In this document: piece after piece, positions 51,987 to 62,412 of the stretch
How positions within the stretch are numbered: position 1 is the stretch's first letter
Layout: each line of letters begins with the position of its first letter
Source: Todiramphus chloris collaris
Taxonomy: Eukaryota > Chordata > Aves > Coraciiformes > Alcedinidae
Assembly: GCA_025345505.1 (NCBI GenBank)
Contig: JANVCC010000077.1
Location: 3,008,446-3,072,445 of the forward strand
Reading direction: 5' to 3'
Length of the DNA: 64,000 nucleotides
Notes under the pieces: model-generated
What the model was told of the DNA's origin: nothing
Databases searched by the model: none
The model's input: the letters and a program-made list of their open reading frames with translations, nothing else
Program-made: the position numbers and the translations under genes

Positions 51987-54900
51987 TGTCATTTACACTT
52001 TCTGATTCAATGAGCCTGTGAATATTAGTCACATTTCCTGTTTTTAATCAGATTTTCTCCAAATAGGATAGCTTAGTGCTCACAGCATGTTCTTGGATAT
52101 GATAGTATCTTAAGCCATTATTATACCTCTCTTCATTATATGTGGCACAGTTGGATCCAGCTTTTAAGATGAGCTCTTTGAATTCAGAAGACAAAGAGGG
52201 GCTGCAGGTTTGAATGTCCTTACCCAGAGCTTTATAAGTGATGCTGAGGAGCATACTTTCACAAACTGAGCAATGGACAATGTGAAATCTGGGAGGTGGG
52301 GGTTCCTGTATTTCTGACTGGAGTTTCCAAGATAGAAATATACATTATACAGTAAATTCACCACACTGAACTTGTGTGCTGTACAACTTATCTTTGTATA
52401 TGCTGCAGATCCATGCACCTATTCCATTCTGATAAGCTCTTTGGCATCCCTGATGATGCTGATTATCAGTAGAAGGAGTTTTTCTTATCTTGACTTTAGG
52501 ACTAACACCAGAATCCAAGTCTGACTAGGGGCATGATCTAAAAAACCTGCAGAATCTCCCTAGAGCACTCAAAACACTTCTGCCTTCTCTCCATGTCACC
52601 AATTCCTTCACCTGCACTGTCCAAGATGTGCACATTTTGGGCAGCCATAGCAGTGGGAGTTATCTGAACATTCCTGAATGAAAGGGGCTCTTCTGTCTTC
52701 CACAGGCATGATGTTTGGATAGATAAACTCAAAAGGAGAGATGTAGACAGGCTGGTCACTAAACCCGGCATTGCATCTCTTCATGCTGGTGAAGTTCTGA
52801 GCCTAAAGATGAGATGTACAGAAGTGGTTCTTCACTTTGCTACGCCTCTACTGGCTGCAATTCCAGTATGACCTGTGGCACACTCTCCTGCTTCAGGGCA
52901 TTGTGTGGATGGTGTTGATCAAGAGGATAGTGGTCCTTTGACATGGTGAGGGGGCCCACTATGTAATGAGAACCCTGCTCCAAGATTATCTGTGATCAAA
53001 TGGTCCCACCACTGTCCTGGGATCTAGGATATGTAAAACGCTTCCCTTGGCATGCTGGTATGTGGCACCCGTGTTGCACACTTGTGTGCTGGACTGCTGG
53101 ACTCCCACTTCATTCAATGCAAGAGTTAGTTAGATTCCTTCTTGTAGCATCTGCATCTGCGCAGTGGTTTTTTTATAGCCCCCGTTTAGGAGCTTTGCAG
53201 CAAGTCTGGCAATGTGAAAGGCTCCCTGCCATGGGCCTGCTGTGCTTCAGAGGCAGACTGTCTGTTGCACACCCTGACTGTCTGTGACAGAAGGAAATCT
53301 GTCCCATAATGGGGGTAGTGCTGTACCAGCAGAAATGGTGGGCACCCTGCCTGCAGGTGATATTGAATCTGAGGGTATAGGGACACTTCAGCTTTTAATG
53401 ATTTTTGTTTAGGTAAATTCAAGCCTTTCCTTAATAAACAAGACAGCATTATCACAGAGCTGCTTTGTTTTCCAGTGACTTGTCTCACACATAATAAATA
53501 GGTTAAAGTTAACTGAAGCAAGCATTGATTTTTCTCTTAGTACACGTGGGATTTCCTCCCTTGAGAGGGCTTGAGTAGTGTGGGAGACCTTCAGTGGAGG
53601 GTGTATGTGTGTGAAGAGAGTGCTGTGTTGCTGGGGCATTACATTTTTTCCCACTTAAAATTTTCCTCTTACCATCTTTTCCCCAGCTCCCCAACTTTTT
53701 CTTCAGGTTCCAGCAAGTAAGGTCCCAGATCCTACTCAGAATTTTTCTGGGGTGGTAGTGAGAGGGAGACACATTCTGGACCTCCCTCCTGCAGAAGAAG
53801 AGGGGCATGGAGCAATGTTGAACAGAGCTGGGCAAAAAAAAGAAGGGATGGGGATACTGAGGATTGGGTCTACAACCAGTAGTGGAGGTAGTGATGGTGA
53901 AGTTATTGATGTGTCATAACAGTTAACTCTTTCACTTCATTTTTTTTTCCCCAAAATGAAAGTCACAAAACAGGAAAAAAATAATCAATGAAATTCCCAA
54001 ATGATCAGTGTTGCTTTAGAAGGCTTTGGCACAAAATGATTGCCAGGCTGCCTGTCTGCCTTTGTTTAGATAATGTCATTAGACTTCTTCCATCCACATC
54101 ATTCCTGCCAAACAAATGTAACTCCCCCAATTGTCTTTCTCTCCTTAGTTGAACCCAGCTTCCCCTTGGTTATAGGCATGTTCTGCTACTTTATATTTGT
54201 GCCACTATTTGCTTTCTGGAACATTTACTTACTTGCTTACTTAGAAATCTACCACACTGCCTGGTGTTACGGCATATGGTTGCCTTACATCAATTAAAAA
54301 TCAACATGGTCTGACAGAATAGAACACCAGCCCCTGCTTCTTTAAATGGATGTTTGCAGTTGGGAAGGGATTAAAGCAGATTGTAATGGATTAGACCAGG
54401 GATTAAAACAGTCTGTAATGGATACTGTGTTGGACTATTCAATTTCTATTCTTGGATATAGACTGTGCAAATCTGGGGTTGCCAAACGACATCCTCGCTG
54501 TCACCGTGTCATGCAGGAGGCCAGATTTTGAAGCAAATCTGATATTGCTCTGACAGGGATGGTACAAACTGGAAAAGCCCCTTTTCTGTGTGCTAGTGAT
54601 TGGCACGCAGTTCGCAAATCGTGCAGGAGATGGGGGTGTTGTTCATGTTACCTTTATCTTCTAGAGAAGCAAAGAGATTAGAGAGCACTGCTGCCTCTCT
54701 CTTTGGCACTGAGGCCTCTATTCTAAGGGCCGGGAGAACCAGAGGTTGAAGAATTAAGTAGACAGTCATGCACCTTCAGTGGGACTTCAGCAGTGCGTCC
54801 TCTTATTTAACAGTAATAAGCAGGCACTGATCGAGGGCTTTTAGGATATTCTTGAGAAATACCAGCCCTTCCTGTGGGCGTCTGTCTGAGAGATGAGTGC

Positions 54901-56132
54901 TGGGGGTAATTTTGCTGACGTGGTATGAACTGCATGTCTGGGATTGTGCTGGAGTGTGGCAGGTGTGATGATATTCACAGAGGGTAGTTGTAGATGCAAG
55001 GATCAGCTCTTCAGTCTGCAGGGTAGGAGACACCTGCTATTGGGGTGGTGAAACTACTGCCCTAAAGAAAGTGTTGGTGAATGCATCTGTGCATGAAACA
55101 CATCACATTCTATACCATGTCCTGGGCTCTTCTAATGACAAAGTGATGTGGTGGACCCAAAGCAATACCTTGTGCTGGCAGGATTTGGGAAAGGAGACAT
55201 GTCCACAAGTCCTGTCTTGGTGAGCTTTGCTCATGAAGTCAGGGATGCTGCTGCACAAATGAGTGGCTGATCCAGGTGTGAACAAGGACTAGGTCTTACA
55301 CAGTGTCCAGAAAGGCTGAGAAGATAAACAGGACTGGATAGACTGCACAGTGGCTAAACAGTGGCAACAGCTTGCTCCCTGGTAGCTTTTACTTTGTGGT
55401 GATTGGGGTTCTGGACATGCGGCAATCTTCAGGAGCAGCAGTGACCTGCTGCTGGGTCCAGAGGGGCTGCAGAAACTTTAATCATACTGTAAGGACAAGT
55501 TCCGCGTGTCACAGCTGCAGTCAATGCCTTAGGAGAATGGCATTAGGTGGTCTGTGCATCCCTTCAAAGTGCATAGCAATGGCAAGATTCAGGTGTGGCA
55601 TGTGTGCCACTGATGCCACATACAATGCTGTTCTTGCAGCAGTCAATTTAGGGAGAGAGCTGAGGTGTTTCCCGTCCCCGTACCATGTTATCCTTTAGAA
55701 GCAGCAGAAGGGTGCAGCCTCGGGGCTGGCCCGGCTCTGTCGGTGCAGAGCAGCGCCTGCCACAGGTGTGTGTAACTTGTGCAGCCCTGGCACCGGCAGT
55801 GCTACGGATCAGCTCTGCCTGTGGCCCACGTCACGGCTCCCACACAAATGAAATGTCATCTCCTAAACATCTTGGCAGCGTAGTTTGAACAGAAGCCGAT
55901 TCCAAGCCAGAAATAACATCCGTTGGGTTGGGGGAGGGTGATTTGTTTACCCTGCCCCCACCTCCCACTTTCCCTTTCTGCGTCGGGATTTGCGGCTCAT
56001 CCGCAGGGCCGTGCCTGTGGGTAGGGTCCCCCCACCGCTCACCGCCTCGCTCAGCCTCCCCCGGTCCAGGAGCTGTTAGCGCTTTGCTCTGCAAACCGAC
56101 TGACACCCCAGACCTTTTTTCCACTCTTGCAG

Positions 56133-56533
56133 GACAGCCATTTAGCGACAGCTCCCACCGTTTACACAGCCGGTGGTGTTGGCAGTCCCCTCTCCCCTCC
56201 TCCAACTTGCTTCTCGCTCTCCCCGGCGGCAGCGCGGCTGCAGCGACCTCCCCAGCCCGAGTTAGCCGCTTGCCAGCAGGAGCTGGCCAAGCGCGGGGCA
56301 TCCGCTAGCAAGGAAACCCCCCGCCCCCCCGCTCTCCCACCGCGGGCACAGCATCAGCTATCATTCCTCTGTCCCTCTCTTCCTCCGCTCCCTGCCGGGC
56401 TGGAAAACCCACGTTAGGCGGGAGAAACTGTTGAGCCGTCCCCGCTGTGGGACTGGCGGTGTGGGGGAGAGACCGCGGGGAGAGCCGCGTAGTTGGTGGA
56501 TCCGTCCTTGGACGGCAAAGAATGGCTGATGTG
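56133..56533 (+). other. Candidate upstream non-coding exon
   Basis: The segment is preceded by a good acceptor (polypyrimidine tract ending CTCTTGCAG at 56132) and followed by a near-consensus donor (GTG then GTAAGT at 56534). Both sites are on the + strand within the CpG island upstream of SORCS3. It could be an internal or 5' leader exon of an alternative SORCS3 transcript, or of a separate non-coding RNA. An ATG at 56522 in a good Kozak context lies just before the donor. Strong splice sites can occur by chance, and no transcript evidence is available here. Confidence 0.25.
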
Positions 56534-56945
56534 GTAAGTGGGAGGGTGGGACGATTAACATAAAGCTAATTATTGACACTTTTCAAAGGGAGGAGGAGAA
56601 CGGGGGAAGGTCGACCGTGGGTTTGATCTGAAGAGAGCGCCGACGTGTTGCTGCAATGAATCGCTCCGGAGGGACGTGGCATAGGCACCGATGGCTATGA
56701 CAAGGGTGACCCCCGGGAGGATGGGGGACGCCCCGCAGCCGCGGGAGGCGGCAGCCTGCCCTCTGCCCTGCGCACCGTGCGATTACTCACACTCTGTCCG
56801 GGGTCTGAAGCTGCAAAGACTCCTTGGGCTTTGCCAGCGGAAAGCAAATGTCCTGGCCGGGGGATATGTTGCATCCCTGCGATGAGAGCGGGAGCGCTGC
56901 ACTGCCATGACCTAGAGAAATAAATCTCCCTTGCTCCCGACACAG

Positions 56946-57283
56946 TTCCGAGATGCTGCTGCAGTGAACTGCCTACTGCTACGGCTCATTCTTGGTTATT
57001 CGCTCCCCCAGATAAATCTCCCTAGTCTCCCTTCCTGGACAGGGGCAAGGTTTTTGGGATTCCCACGCACACGCGCGGGTTCCCACGGCCGAGAGGCTCT
57101 GCTCGGGACGGACACGTCCACACGCCCGAAGCCGGCTCTGGAGCGGTACCGCTGGATGGTTGAGTCCGCGGGTACGCTGTTCCAAACCGGGCATCACCCA
57201 TGAGCCCTCATCCCACCTGCGCTGTCCTATGCCCCTTACCCATATCCCGCCTTTGTGCATACATCTGCACGCACATACACAGG
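56946..57283 (+). other. Second candidate upstream exon
   Basis: An acceptor-like tract (TCTCCCTTGCTCCCGACACAG, ending 56945) and a donor-like AGG/GTGAGG junction at 57283/57284 delimit this segment. With the candidate exon at 56133-56533 it would define a 412-bp intron inside the CpG island. The evidence is splice-site resemblance only. It may simply be part of a continuous 5' UTR or promoter. Confidence 0.15.
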
Positions 57284-57446
57284 GTGAGGAGTACCTACAC
57301 TGCTGTAAATACGAGTATATGTAAATATACAGCAGGAGAAACAGTGAATGACGGCTGCTTTGTCTCGGGCAGGAGCACACATACCAAATCAGGAGAGAAG
57401 GCTGGGTGATGCTCCAGCTGATTCGGTGCGGCGCGGTGTCCCGCTC

Positions 57447-57534
57447 CCGCCCCCGGCTCCGCTCCCGGCCCCCGGCGGCGCGGCGCAGCGCGGCTGGTGA
57501 CTCGGTGGTGTATTTCAGCGGCGGCGGCGGCTTG
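57447..57534 (+). promoter_or_regulatory. GC-box and GGC-repeat core
   Basis: The segment begins with the Sp1-type GC box CCCGCCCC (57447-57454), continues through uninterrupted G+C-rich sequence with many CpGs, and ends with four to five GGC units beginning near 57519. It lies about 400 bp 5' of the SORCS3 start codon, so it is a plausible core promoter or 5' UTR. Its role is inferred from composition and position only. Confidence 0.45.
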
Positions 57535-57681
57535 GCAAGGCTCGGGGCTCCTCCCCCCGTGTGGTGTTACCCTCTCACTTGATCAAATCCTTGAACGTGA
57601 ACAGTTTCACTGAAAAGCACTTTTCAAAAAAAAAAAAATCCACCAACAGTAAAGAACAAAAATCAAATTTCGTGGAGAGAG

Positions 57682-57790
57682 TTTTTTTTTTTTTTTTTTT
57701 TCCTTTTTTCCTTTTTTTTTTTTTGGTCATCGTCTCAGAGGCTGAGAAAGGGGGAAGAGAAAGGAGAGCGAAAGAAAGAGGAGCCTTTTT
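57682..57790 (+). repeat. Long polypyrimidine then polypurine tract upstream of the start codon
   Basis: About 43 nearly pure pyrimidines (T runs broken by CC) at 57682-57724 are followed, after a short spacer, by a nearly pure purine stretch (AAAGGGGGAAGAGAAAGGAG and on) to about 57790. Poly-A runs flank it at about 57626-57638 and 57835-57849. Y/R asymmetry of this length can form triplex (H-DNA) structures, and homopolymers here are prone to length error. Confidence 0.8.
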
Positions 57791-57912
57791 CAAATAGTAA
57801 TTATTGTAATTATAATCTGCCCCCTTTCTCCTTTAAAAAAAAAAAAAAAGCCCTAAACGCAGCGCCTCGTCCCCCCTCCCTTTGCAAGCCCCCCGACTCG
57901 CTCCGCAAAGGC

Positions 57913-58801
57913 ATGGAGAAGGGGACTAACTGCTTTCCGACCTGCCACACCGTTTTTCTCGCCTGGACATGGCTCTTACTTCTCTCTTGGTGTTGCACCG
58001 GCGCCGAAATAACTTGCAGATCCTGCTCGTCTCCATCGCCCTCCTGGCCGTCCTCCTCGTCTCGCCTTAGGCAGGAGCAGCGACAGCCGCCGCCGCGAGG
58101 ATTACGGAGCTGGCCGGGCGGTCGAGCGCGGGGCNNNNNNNNNNNNNNNNNNNNNNNNNNNNNNNNNNNNNNNNNNNNNNNNNNNNNNNNNNNNNNNNNN
58201 NNNNNNNNNNNNNNNNNNNNNNNNNNNNNNNNNNNNNNNNNNNNNNNNNNNNNNNNNNNNNNNNNNNNNNNNNNNNNNNNNNNNNNNNNNNNNNNNNNNN
58301 NNNNNNNNNNNNNNNNNNNNNNNNNNNNNNNNNNNNNNNNNNNNNNNNNNNNNNNNNNNNNNNNNNNNNNNNNNNNNNNNNNNNNNNNNNNNNNNNNNNN
58401 NNNNNNNNNNNNNNNNNNNNNNNNNNNNNNNNNNNNNNNNNNNNNNNNNNNNNNNNNNNNNNNNNNNNNNNNNNNNNNNNNNNNNNNNNNNNNNNNNNNN
58501 NNNNNNNNNNNNNNNNNNNNNNNNNNNNNNNNNNGCGCCCGGGGGCCGGGGCCCGGCAGCGCCGCGGAGCCGGAGGAGCAGCGAGGGGCGCCGGGTGCTG
58601 CCGGCGGGCGCCGGCCGGGGTGTGTCTGCGGCCGAGGGGCAGCGTGGCGCCCGGGCTCAGCCCCGCGGGCCCCCGGAGGAGGGGAGAGCACCGCGGCCGC
58701 GAGGGGCAGAGGAGCTGAGGCTGAGCAGCACCACCTTCGCGCTCACCGGGGATGCGGCGCACAACCAAGCCATGGTGCACTGGTCCGGGCACAACAGCAG
58801 T
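57913..58801 (+). CDS. SORCS3: SORCS3 first coding exon (partial gene, contains assembly gap)
   Basis: This exon encodes the N-terminus of a SorCS-family VPS10-domain type I membrane receptor, a neuronal sorting receptor. Seen: ATG at 57913 in a strong Kozak context (G at -3, G at +4). A signal peptide follows, with hydrophobic core [19 protein letters not shown] (residues 13-31) and then EIT. The open frame gives 74 residues before the N gap. After the gap, in frame from 58535, there are 89 codons with a furin-type RSRR site (58565-58576), then [10 protein letters not shown] and [19 protein letters not shown], ending in an NSS glycosylation sequon at a phase-0 GTGAGT donor. Known: SorCS1 and SorCS3 have a propeptide cleaved by furin, then this motif at the start of the ten-bladed VPS10 propeller. 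Inference: LLLLS...GAEIT right after the signal core resembles SORCS3 as I remember it, whereas SORCS1 starts differently. Family assignment is near certain; the choice of SORCS3 over SORCS1 is probable. The frame shifts across the gap only because the N run is 400 long. Confidence 0.88.
58135..58534. other. Assembly gap of 400 N inside SORCS3 exon 1
   Basis: Exactly 400 unresolved bases lie between very GC-rich flanks, in the part of exon 1 that encodes the propeptide. The upstream coding segment (57913-58134) is 222 nt, or 74 whole codons. The downstream segment (58535-58801) is 267 nt, or 89 whole codons. The correct gap length should therefore be a multiple of three if the exon is continuous, so 400 is presumably an estimate or placeholder. 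Dropout of GC-extreme first exons is common in bird assemblies. Confidence 0.99.
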
Positions 58802-59841
58802 GTGAGTACCGCCCCATCGACCCGACCTGGCTCAGCCTTGTGCCCAGCCGGGAGGCGGGATGGTGCCGCTCTTGCCGCTGCGGCTGGGGATACGGGGAGG
58901 AGAGGGATGATCGGCGGGCACCTTGCTCTTATCGCCAGGGGGAGGGGGGCACGGAGCGATGGCCGCAGATAAAAAGTTTTCCTGGGGAAAGATGAACGAG
59001 AATGGTCACACCTTTCTCCCCCCGCCCGTGAAGGTAGAGCTGTGATCTCCAGGGTAGCGTGATCGGAGAGCCGCCGAAGGGATCGGGCTGGCCGGAGCCT
59101 TCCCCCTTGTGCAAAGACAAGTCTGTCCCATGTGCTTACACAGCTGGGTCCCCTTTCTCTCTGTCTCTTCATATGTAATATACAGCTCGGCACACTTCCC
59201 TGCCTCTGTGCCAGGGGATGAATGATGTACAGTGGTCGTGGAAAAGCACTCCTGTTCCCTACTCTGCTAGCTTGGCGACAAGGGAGATCCCATTAATTCA
59301 TTAGGGAGTGGAAAGCCCCACAGCATATTAAGGGTCTTTGAAAGGAGACAAGTAGTGCAAGAATAGTGAAAAGTTTGTTAAAAATTGATGGCATCTTATG
59401 CCTTTTCCCTGAAGTCAATAACAAGTCACTGAGGTGTCCCTAAAAGTCTTTGGGACTCTTGTGTGTGTGTGTGGGGTGTCCCAAAAGCCCCCGCACCATC
59501 ATGTCATGATAGTGCAGGGCCCTCCCTCGCACCCTGCTTTACAACACCCAGCATATAGCTGTGGACAGAATTTCAATTTTTTTAAACGTGATACCAGAAA
59601 TACTATTTCTATTCTGATGTAAAGTCTGAGAACAAGTGTAATTTAAAGGAGGCCGGGAAACCTTTATGTCTGGTGACAATATTCACGTTATTCTGTTTTT
59701 TATAGCTTGTCACTGCTTTGAAAATGTCTCTTTTATTGTTTTGCCACTATTGGAAATGGCCATAAAGCAATTAACAGCATAAACCAGATCAGCTGGATTT
59801 TCAGATACATTCTTCATAAAACTTATTAAAAAGCAAATTAG

Positions 59842-59866
59842 CTGTCTGTCTATTTATCTATCTATG
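59842..59866 (+). repeat. TCTG/TCTA tetranucleotide microsatellite
   Basis: CTGTCTGTCTATTTATCTAT and following bases form an interrupted tetranucleotide run in SORCS3 intron 1. Confidence 0.8.
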
Positions 59867-60845
59867 AGTTATAGCTTCATAATATGTAATTCAGCCACCT
59901 CTTTATTTTTTTGACTTGAAGGGTTTTTTTTCTCTGTTTATTATTACTTAGGCAATAATTCTGACAGCAATGTAGATGTTACTTTGATTTAACCATTTTT
60001 TAAAGGCAGTTGTGCTTGCCAGACATGAATTGCACTCTCATTAAAGATGAAAGTAAACGTTCAAGAGAAAACAGCTGCATGGTATATTTTAGCAATACAC
60101 TTGTCTCTAGGATTATTTATTTTTAATATAACATGGCATGTAATGAAGCAAACAACCTATATGCCCTCTTTTTTGTTTCATTTCAGTGTTGAATCAAGGG
60201 GTGTTGGACAAAAGAAGCTAAAATTCCCCCTATTCCTTCCTGGCATGAATTTCCAATAGTTTTGAGTATTTCTGGTTAGAGTAGCAGAGAAAAGAAAGGT
60301 TATTTTTTCTAAAGTTCAGGTCAGAAAGTGATTTTCACAGATTTCTTCTTCCTTCCTTGGTTTCTTTTACAGAAATATGCTTTTAAAATAATTAGTTTCC
60401 TTAATTCTTTAACTCAGGTGACTGAGAAGGATAATAGAGAAAAACATCTTGATTGTTCGCAACTTTCCATTAAGATTTTGCACCTCAAGATACCCTGCAT
60501 TGAAGGCTTCCAACTCAAAAGCTCAAGCAAAAGAGAGAGGGATGTTTATTGCCAGTGTGGTGTTTGAAGGAAGGAAAAGCAAGCATGTTAATAAATACTA
60601 GTGTTACCATTTTGTGATTTTTCTAATATGAGGTTTAGCATCTGAAGATTTTTTTTTTTTTTCTTTCCTATCTCTTGGAGAAAACACACTGCATTTAGTG
60701 ATTAATTGGATGGGTTTTTTTTTTAAACAGTGTAGAGGGAAAGTTAAATGCTTGAAGCTGAGCCCTTTCATTTATTAGCAGAGAAGGCTGAATCCAATGC
60801 CTGTTTTTCTGCTGCAGTTCAGTTTTTACCTGATTCTACTGTTGG

Positions 60846-60945
60846 GGTGACTGTGGCACAGGAAAATCAAGCCATTTGCCCGAGGTCACTCAGGCAAACA
60901 GTGTGGCTTCTTTTGCAGCTACGTTGGTTCCCAGTTTCTCAACTC
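60846..60945 (-). mobile_element. MIR-type SINE relic, reverse orientation
   Basis: GGCACAGGAAAATCAAGCCA, TTTGCCCGAGGTCACTCAGG and CAAACAGTGTGGC match the reverse-oriented MIR core (GGCACAGAG...ACTTGCCCAAGGTCACACAGGAAGTCTGTGGC). It lies in SORCS3 intron 1, and its boundaries are approximate. Confidence 0.65.
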
Positions 60946-61599
60946 AAAGCATGTCTTTTCTTTGGTGATGGTAAATATAAAGTAGCAGGAAGGAATATTG
61001 AACATGGATAAAAGATATTAACTCCCGTGTCATGATTATGCTAGATGACCTAGGAGAGGGGGTAGGACATGGTTGTATACAATTGCTTTCAGGTTACCAA
61101 AGCAGGTAAGAGGCGTGCAGCTTGCTTTTACCAATTCCTTGATACTTGAACAGACTTAAAAGCCTAAGCTTTTGTCGCTTATGATTTATGAAAAACATGA
61201 TCAATCAATTTTAATGCAATGAAGCAGTATATTTCAAATCAAACATTAGTGGTAGGGAATTCCTAACAACTGAATGGATTTGTAAAAAAGAGGAAAGCAT
61301 GAGAATAAAAAAAAGAAAATCAGGTTTTTACGGGATGTATAGCTGTACAGACACTCCACAAAAAGGAGATCTTTGCAGCTGCTGCAGGTCCTGTTACCTA
61401 GAATGTTAAAATTTTCCTTTGATTTTTTTTATTATTGTTATTTTAAGAGCAACTCTGCCTCCATCTCCTATCTCCCTTTTCTCCCAAATCCCTTAAATCT
61501 CAATTTAATTTATTAAAAAATAATCCCTCCAAGGCAATAAAGTTTTGTTTTCTCCATTTGCAGATAGTGAGGTCAGGATTAGGATAGAGGCAAAAGGCT

Positions 61600-61822
61600 G
61601 CTGAGATCGGGGAATTCGGTTTCTCTGCTTTGTCCTGCCCAGAGGCTTTTTCTGTGACCTTAGGAAAGACAATTAACCTCTCTGGATCTCCTCTTCCATG
61701 TTAAATGAGGATAGTACTACTTAGCTACCACAAAGTGGTGGTGTGGAGCAGAATTCATTTCTGCTTTGTACAATACCTGAAGATCTTCAAGTGGAAATTG
61801 CTAGGCAAATGCAAAAACACTG
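61600..61822 (+). mobile_element. MIR-type / CORE-SINE relic
   Basis: The characteristic MIR order is visible: CTGTGACCTTAGGAAAGACA, ATTAACCTCTCTGGATCTCC, a degraded TTAAATGAGGATAGTACTAC (from AAAATGGGGATAATACTA), then GTACAATACCTGAAGATCTT and GTGGAAATTGCTAGGCAAAT, resembling the amniote-type 3' end (AGATCTTCA...GCTATATAAATGC). It is an ancient amniote SINE inside SORCS3 intron 1, assigned from remembered consensus features. Confidence 0.75.
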
Positions 61823-62371
61823 TTTAGTGTAGAAATGAGGTTTGTGGTCTGTGTTCTTGGGAAGGGGACTTGGCTTAATTCAGTGGGTCTGATATTAGAA
61901 AAAAGAGGTTTGTACTTCAGCTTCAAGTATCAGTCTGCCATAATAGAAGCATTTATTGAGGTCACTGAAGCTCTTGAGGGACCTAGCAGAGATCAGATAA
62001 AATGTTTTCTTGCTAAGGCTTTTCTGAAGGAAGGAGAATTTTTAGTGAAAACTACTATTATTCCCAGAAGATCTGCAAGCCATTCTTTTTTCAAAGTCAT
62101 TCCTCTCTGAACACACACTGTGCACAAATGTGCCATTAGGTGAGCAGTTGTATGCTCTACACTTGTTTTCCCTCTCTCTAGATGGCTATGTTATTGCATT
62201 AAATTTTTCGTCATTCGTCACACCAGATGCTCTCTCCAACCTTCATGTGAAGATGATATGATTCCTCACATTATCTTTTCTTCCTTTCTCTTTCCCTGGT
62301 TTCTAGGATAAGGACCTGCAAAAATAAGTAGCAGCACCCTTAGTGCTGTTATGGGTTTAAATCTCACTATC

Positions 62372-62412
62372 TTTTTTTTTTTGTTTTTTTTTTTTTTACA
62401 ATATTTTTTTTA
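62372..62412 (+). repeat. T-rich homopolymer tract in intron 1
   Basis: T runs of 11, 14 and about 8, broken by single G and ACAATA. No associated SINE body was recognised. An intron-internal T tract on the coding strand is not itself evidence of a splice acceptor. Confidence 0.85.

Larger units (their letters stand above)
46267..55699. other. Intergenic, no gene recognised
   Basis: Contents: a possible MIR relic (48205-48300), an ATTA/TTAAT-rich stretch (48960-49140), a 17-bp tandem duplication (50919-50952), a T-rich run (51178-51201) and a G-quadruplex motif (51966-51986). The 151-codon frame at 50550-51005 is the longest gap-free + strand frame outside the CpG island but has no recognisable domain and overlaps other frames. 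This region leads into the CpG island upstream of SORCS3. Confidence 0.7.
55700..57912 (+). promoter_or_regulatory. CpG-island promoter region and 5' UTR of SORCS3
   Basis: CpG density rises abruptly from about 55.7 kb, after 55 kb of CpG-poor sequence, and stays high through exon 1 to about 59.1 kb, broken by an AT-rich homopolymer segment at 57590-57860. The densest core is 57420-57560, with a GC box (CCCGCCCC, 57447-57454) and a GGC repeat (about 57519-57532). No convincing TATA box was seen, as expected for a CpG-island promoter. The transcription start site cannot be placed from sequence alone. Known: developmental neuronal genes commonly have broad CpG-island promoters, and a SORCS3 antisense RNA is annotated in human, so bidirectional transcription is possible here. 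Confidence 0.7.

Noticed and set aside
55831..56308. Long opposed frames (156 and 126 codons) in the CpG island
   Set aside because: GC-rich sequence has few stop codons. Both strands are open and the translations are low-complexity Pro/Ala/Gly/Arg.
58657..59193. 178-codon reverse-strand frame across SORCS3 exon 1
   Set aside because: It is the shadow of CpG-rich coding sequence, and the real protein motif is on the + strand.
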